From BOKV01 sp049289295 (GTDB taxonomy: Bacteria > Pseudomonadota > Alphaproteobacteria > Rhizobiales > Rhizobiaceae), in contig JBATLL010000075.1 of NCBI GenBank assembly GCA_049289295.1, forward strand, positions 372,001 to 436,000: DNA of 64,000 nucleotides, in the 5' to 3' direction. Both the position numbers and the translations under genes were made by a program. Positions 60,627-64,000 of this stretch are shown in pieces. The first letter of the stretch is position 1; every line of letters starts with the position of its first letter. The notes under the pieces are model-generated. The model was not told where the DNA came from, did not search any database, and saw only the letters and a list, made by a program, of their open reading frames with translations.

Positions 60627-61385
60627 TTGCCATTGTTGGGGCGCATTTGCAAACGGGCGACAGAAATGGCCCAGAAGGTGCGCGACCTTGCCGTGCCTCC
60701 GGCGTGCCTGTGTTGCGGTTCCATCGTGGCGGAGCAGGGCGGATTGTGCACGCATTGCTGGCGGCAGGTGCACTTCATCGACCAGCCCTATTGCGAGATA
60801 TTGGGAACGCCATTTCCCCATGGCCACGGTGATGGTGCGATCAGCCCGGAAGCGATAGCCGATCCGCCACCCTTCGATCGGTTGCGGTCAGCGGTGCGCT
60901 ATGACGATCTGCCAAGGCAGCTGGTTTCCGGTCTGAAGTTTTCAGACCGCCCTGAACTGGCGCGCTGGATGGCGGGCTGGATGACCAGGGCAGGTCACGA
61001 TCTCATTGCACAGTGTTGCGTTGTGCTGCCGGTGCCATTGCATTGGCAAAGACTGCATGCGCGGCGCTTCAACCAGTCTGCGGAACTGGCGCGCTGGCTG
61101 GCTCATGCTTGCGGGAAGGAATATCTGCCGACAGCCCTTGTGCGCACCAGGCCAACACGTCAGCAAATCGGATTGTCGGGTTCCGAGCGCTTGCGCAATG
61201 TTCAGGGTGCCTTCCGGGTTCCGGCCGAGTGGCAACCAGCCGTGGAGGGGCGCAGGGTTCTGCTCATTGATGACGTGTATACGACCGGTGCAACTGTAAA
61301 GGCCTGTTCACGTGCCTTGCGCCGCGCCCATGTCAGCGGCATTGACGTGCTGACCTTTGCAAGAGCGGGTTCAATGGATATATGA
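60627..61385 (+). CDS. comF: ComF-family phosphoribosyltransferase-like protein
   Basis: A 252-residue protein with an N-terminal zinc ribbon (C27-x2-C30, C41-x2-C44) and a PRTase domain with the PRPP-binding signature VLLIDDVYTTGAT (about 211-223). The TTG at 60627 is chosen because GGAGG lies five bases upstream; ATG 60666 would drop 13 residues. ComF proteins are linked to DNA uptake in some bacteria, but in alphaproteobacteria the role is unproven. It is 36 bases before grxC. Confidence 0.85.
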   Translation: MPLLGRICKRATEMAQKVRDLAVPPACLCCGSIVAEQGGLCTHCWRQVHFIDQPYCEILGTPFPHGHGDGAISPEAIADPPPFDRLRSAVRYDDLPRQLVSGLKFSDRPELARWMAGWMTRAGHDLIAQCCVVLPVPLHWQRLHARRFNQSAELARWLAHACGKEYLPTALVRTRPTRQQIGLSGSERLRNVQGAFRVPAEWQPAVEGRRVLLIDDVYTTGATVKACSRALRRAHVSGIDVLTFARAGSMDI

Positions 61386-61421
61386 AATGCAATAACCACT
61401 TGAGCATCGAAGGCGCCAAAA

Positions 61422-61682
61422 ATGGTAGAGGTGATTGTCTACACTCGGCAGTTTTGCGGTTTTTGCACTGCAGCCAAGAGGCTGCTGGCTTCCAAGGGAG
61501 CTGCTTTTGTCGAGCATGATGCGACCTTCAGCCCGGACCTGCGCGCCGAAATGATAGACAAGTCGGGCCGCACGACGTTTCCTCAGATTTTCATCGGCGG
61601 CAAGCATGTCGGTGGGTGTGATGATCTGCATGCGCTGGAAAGGGCGGGCAAGCTGGAACCCCTGCTGAGCGGCGCGGCATGA
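61422..61682 (+). CDS. grxC: Glutaredoxin 3 (GrxC-type)
   Basis: An 86-residue dithiol glutaredoxin with active site C12-G-F-C15 (YTRQFCGFCTAAK), the cis-proline motif RTTFPQIFI and GGCDDL near the end. It reduces disulfides with glutathione. The stop overlaps the nitrilase gene (ATGA). Confidence 0.94.
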   Translation: MVEVIVYTRQFCGFCTAAKRLLASKGAAFVEHDATFSPDLRAEMIDKSGRTTFPQIFIGGKHVGGCDDLHALERAGKLEPLLSGAA

Positions 61683-62539
61683 GCAGGCGGCTCAAGGTAG
61701 CCTGTATCCAGATGAATTCCGGTACGCGGCAGGCGGACAATATCACCGCGATGCATACAATGGTGCGTGATGCTGCGGCCAGAGGCGCGGCATATGTCCA
61801 GACGCCGGAAATGACCGGCCTTCTCCAGCGTGATCGGGCAGCCCTTTTTCGCGAGATCGAACCCCAGCAGACCTGTCCGGTATTTGCGGCTGCAGGTGAT
61901 CTGTCGCGGGAACTCGGGATATGGCTTCACGTCGGTTCAACTGCGGTAAGACTTGGTCCTGAAAAGGCTGCCAATCGTGCCGCCCTGTTTGCGCCGGATG
62001 GATCGCTTGCCGCTACTTACGACAAGATTCACATGTTCGACGTTGATCTCGACAATGGCGAGAGCTGGCGCGAATCTGCCGTCTACGAAGCTGGAAAGAG
62101 TGTCGTCATGACATCGGCGGCCGGGGCAACCCTGGGTCTTGGCATCTGTTACGATCTGCGTTTCAGCGAACTTTTCCGCCTTCAGGCCATGGCCGGGGCC
62201 GAGATACTGACAACTCCGGCGGCCTTTACCCGCCAGACTGGTGAAGCGCATTGGCATGTGCTCACGCGCGCCAGGGCAATCGAGAACGGTGCGTTCGTGA
62301 TCTCGGCTGCGCAGGGGGGCAAACATGGCGATGGCCGGGAAACCTTTGGGCACTCGATTGTCGTCGATCCATGGGGACGCGTTGTAGCCGAACTGGGCAA
62401 CGACATGCCCGGTGTGCTTGTGTGCGAAATCGATCTTGCGCAGGTCAAACAGGCACGCGCCAAGATACCCAATCTCGCAAACTCCCGGCCTCTGGGTGCT
62501 CCTGTCCTGACAGCTGAAGTGGGGAAGGGCGCGGCATGA
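61679..62539 (+). CDS. Carbon-nitrogen hydrolase (nitrilase superfamily, Nit1/Nit2-like)
   Basis: A 286-residue hydrolase with the E-K-C catalytic triad E44, K116, C157 (YVQTPEMTG, YDKIHMFDVD, GICYDLRF). This sequence type (ICYDLRFPELF-like) belongs to the Nit branch, which removes deaminated glutathione or omega-amides, rather than true nitriles. Coupled by four-base overlaps to grxC and to the DUF1178 gene, an arrangement conserved in the order; a glutathione-repair role is consistent with the glutaredoxin neighbour but inferred. Confidence 0.92.
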   Translation: MSRRLKVACIQMNSGTRQADNITAMHTMVRDAAARGAAYVQTPEMTGLLQRDRAALFREIEPQQTCPVFAAAGDLSRELGIWLHVGSTAVRLGPEKAANRAALFAPDGSLAATYDKIHMFDVDLDNGESWRESAVYEAGKSVVMTSAAGATLGLGICYDLRFSELFRLQAMAGAEILTTPAAFTRQTGEAHWHVLTRARAIENGAFVISAAQGGKHGDGRETFGHSIVVDPWGRVVAELGNDMPGVLVCEIDLAQVKQARAKIPNLANSRPLGAPVLTAEVGKGAA

Positions 62540-63021
62540 TACGCTATTCCCTTGCCTGTGACGGCGGACATGAGTTCGAAGGCTGGTTTGCCTCATCCAG
62601 TGACTATGATGCCCAGCTGGGGCGCAGCCTTGTTTCATGCCCAGTTTGTGGTTCGCAAAAAGTGAGCAAGCTGTTGATGGCGCCAGCCGTCTCAACCTCT
62701 CGCCGGAAAAGCAGGATCGAGGCTAGCAAGGCTGATCAGCTGTCTGCCGCACCTGAAAGCACGGACGCGGTTCAGGGCGTGGCGGCAATGACGCCCGAGC
62801 AGATGGAACTCGTATCGCAACTGCGCGAACTCAAGAACAAGCTTCTTTCGACTGCAGAAAATGTCGGGGAGGACTTCAGCGAGGAAGCGCGCAAGATCCA
62901 TTATGGCGAAGCGACGCGGCGCAGCATCTATGGCAAGGCGAGCCTTGCCGATGCAAAGGAACTGATCGAGGACGGCATAGTTGTCGTTGCGCTGCCTGAC
63001 CTGCCTGAAGACCGGAACTGA
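62536..63021 (+). CDS. DUF1178 protein
   Basis: A 161-residue protein. The start MIRYSLACDGGHEFEGWFASSSDYD and the CPVCGS (about 36-41) with a possible zinc role are DUF1178 hallmarks; GEATRRSIYGKASLADAKELIEDGI closes the domain. Function unknown. It overlaps the nitrilase gene and is convergent with ubiG by 13 bases. Confidence 0.9.
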   Translation: MIRYSLACDGGHEFEGWFASSSDYDAQLGRSLVSCPVCGSQKVSKLLMAPAVSTSRRKSRIEASKADQLSAAPESTDAVQGVAAMTPEQMELVSQLRELKNKLLSTAENVGEDFSEEARKIHYGEATRRSIYGKASLADAKELIEDGIVVVALPDLPEDRN

Positions 63022-63034
63022 GCCAGCGCGCCAG

Positions 63035-63778
63035 TCAGGGCTTCTTCGCCAGCATCATGTAATTGACGTCCAGGTCCCGCGACAGGTTCCAGCGATCCTG
63101 CAACACATTGTAGAACACGCCGGTCGTTTCAACGATCTGCATGCCACTGCTGACAAGGGGTGCTTCGAGCTCTTCGGGGCGGACCAGTTTCTCGTATTGA
63201 TGCGTGCCCCTTGGAAGCCAGCGCAAGACCTGTTCGGCGGCGACAATGGCAAGTGTCCAGGCCTTGAGCGTCCGGTTGATCGTGGCAATGAACATCAGTC
63301 CGCCGGGGCGGACCATTGCGCTGCATGAACTGATGAACATGCCAACATCAGCGACATGTTCGACAACCTCCATGTTCAGAACCACATCGAAGGTTTCGCC
63401 TTCGCGTTCCAACTGTTCGGAAGTTGTGGCCCGATAATCGATGTCCAGCCCGGTCTCACGAGCGTGCAGTGAAGCAACTGCAATGTTGGTCGCGGAAGCG
63501 TCGGCACCAACGACCTGTGCGCCCATTCTGGCCATGGGCTCGCTGAGAAGGCCGCCACCGCATCCGATATCAAGGAAACGAAGACCTTCGAGCGCCCTGG
63601 GATCGCGCAGATCACGACCGAAATTCGCGCAGACGTGCCGCTTGATGTATTCCAGGCGAACAGGATTGAACTTGTGCAGCGGCCTGAACTTGCCGGTGGG
63701 GTTCCACCATTCGGCCGCCATCGCAGAGAAGCGGTCCACCTCGGCCTGATCGACGGTCCCTTTTTGCTCAGGCTGCAT
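63035..63778 (-). CDS. ubiG: 3-demethylubiquinone/2-polyprenyl-6-hydroxyphenol methyltransferase UbiG
   Basis: Catalyses both O-methylations of ubiquinone synthesis. The 247-residue protein has motif I LDIGCGGGLLSEPMARMGA and the UbiG family blocks MAAEWWNPTGKFRPLHKFNPVRLEYI and WLPRGTHQYEKLVRPEEL. The ATG at 63778 is chosen because AAGGAG lies seven bases upstream; a long in-frame extension to 63997 lacks support. Upstream to the window edge no further gene is seen; in related genomes the divergent neighbour is aspartokinase. Confidence 0.94.
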   Translation of the reverse strand: MQPEQKGTVDQAEVDRFSAMAAEWWNPTGKFRPLHKFNPVRLEYIKRHVCANFGRDLRDPRALEGLRFLDIGCGGGLLSEPMARMGAQVVGADASATNIAVASLHARETGLDIDYRATTSEQLEREGETFDVVLNMEVVEHVADVGMFISSCSAMVRPGGLMFIATINRTLKAWTLAIVAAEQVLRWLPRGTHQYEKLVRPEELEAPLVSSGMQIVETTGVFYNVLQDRWNLSRDLDVNYMMLAKKP

Positions 63779-64000
63779 GTCCATGCTCCTTGGTGTGACT
63801 TCGCCGGGGATTGGGCGATGAACGTCTTGTGGCAAGGAGATGCGGTTTAGGCAAGTCCCAGGCACCGGGGTCACTGCTTGCGGAAGGAATTCATATTCGC
63901 TATGGAGACAAGGCTCGCTCCGGGAAACCGGGGCGATTTTGTTTGATCTCGGGCTTTCTCCAGAGAAAGTCGCTTGAAGGGCCGATTGGACCAGCATGGC

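Noticed and set aside
63779..64000. A start of a divergent gene to the right of ubiG, expected to be aspartokinase
   Set aside because: No start or frame of that protein is visible before the window ends; only the possible promoter region is present.

Overview
The window is a contiguous, gene-dense, moderately GC-rich chromosomal segment of an alphaproteobacterium, most probably of the order Hyphomicrobiales (Rhizobiales). The assignment rests on the order-typical gene neighbourhoods: cobST next to a small J-domain gene and bolA; aroB-aroK-small ORF-xerD-accA; secA-ppiC-argJ-GNAT-mutT; comF-grxC-nitrilase-DUF1178-ubiG; a CarD gene next to an RpoH-type sigma factor; and heterotetrameric sarcosine oxidase. 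I see no prophage, insertion sequence, integron or CRISPR array, and gene style is even throughout.

Left part (1-7.5 kb), microaerobic respiration: a partial fused MFS/spermidine-synthase-like membrane protein, then the ccoNOQP cbb3 oxidase operon. A single FNR box separates ccoN from a divergent hemerythrin-hemN pair, followed by a cysteine-containing FNR-type regulator that probably reads the box.

7.7-22.6 kb is a long co-directional catabolic block: soxBDAG (sarcosine oxidase), a cytochrome P450, a branched-chain-amino-acid-type (HAAT) ABC transporter livHMGF, an acyl-CoA synthetase, the cognate periplasmic binding protein, an HSD10-like short-chain dehydrogenase and an enoyl-CoA hydratase. 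It looks like uptake, CoA activation and beta-oxidation-like breakdown coupled to N-demethylation; the substrate is not evident.

22.6-29.6 kb: an alpha/beta hydrolase divergent from a three-subunit molybdoenzyme of the sulfite dehydrogenase (SoeABC) type, followed by a RidA-like protein lacking the usual catalytic arginine and a PfkB kinase. The kinase resembles sulfofructose kinase and keeps all three residues reported for sulfonate recognition in E. coli YihV. This is the most interesting locus in the window, because a kinase that may act on a sulfonated sugar sits directly behind a sulfite-oxidising enzyme.

29.6-49 kb is mostly housekeeping: tRNA-Arg(CCT), ugd, an M48 lipoprotein peptidase, an RpoH-type sigma factor, CarD, FdxA, an S4 protein and a SUV3-like helicase, a DUF3108 protein, rpmB, a queuosine-precursor transporter preceded by a probable preQ1-I riboswitch, cobST, a J-domain protein, bolA, a CorC-like protein, aroBK, a 49-residue membrane protein and xerD.

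49-64 kb: accA, an L,D-transpeptidase lipoprotein, a ferritin-like protein, secA (with an unusual insertion of about 130 residues just before Walker B), a parvulin, argJ, a GNAT protein, mutT, three small pilin-like genes, a methyltransferase, comF, grxC, a nitrilase-family gene, a DUF1178 gene and ubiG.
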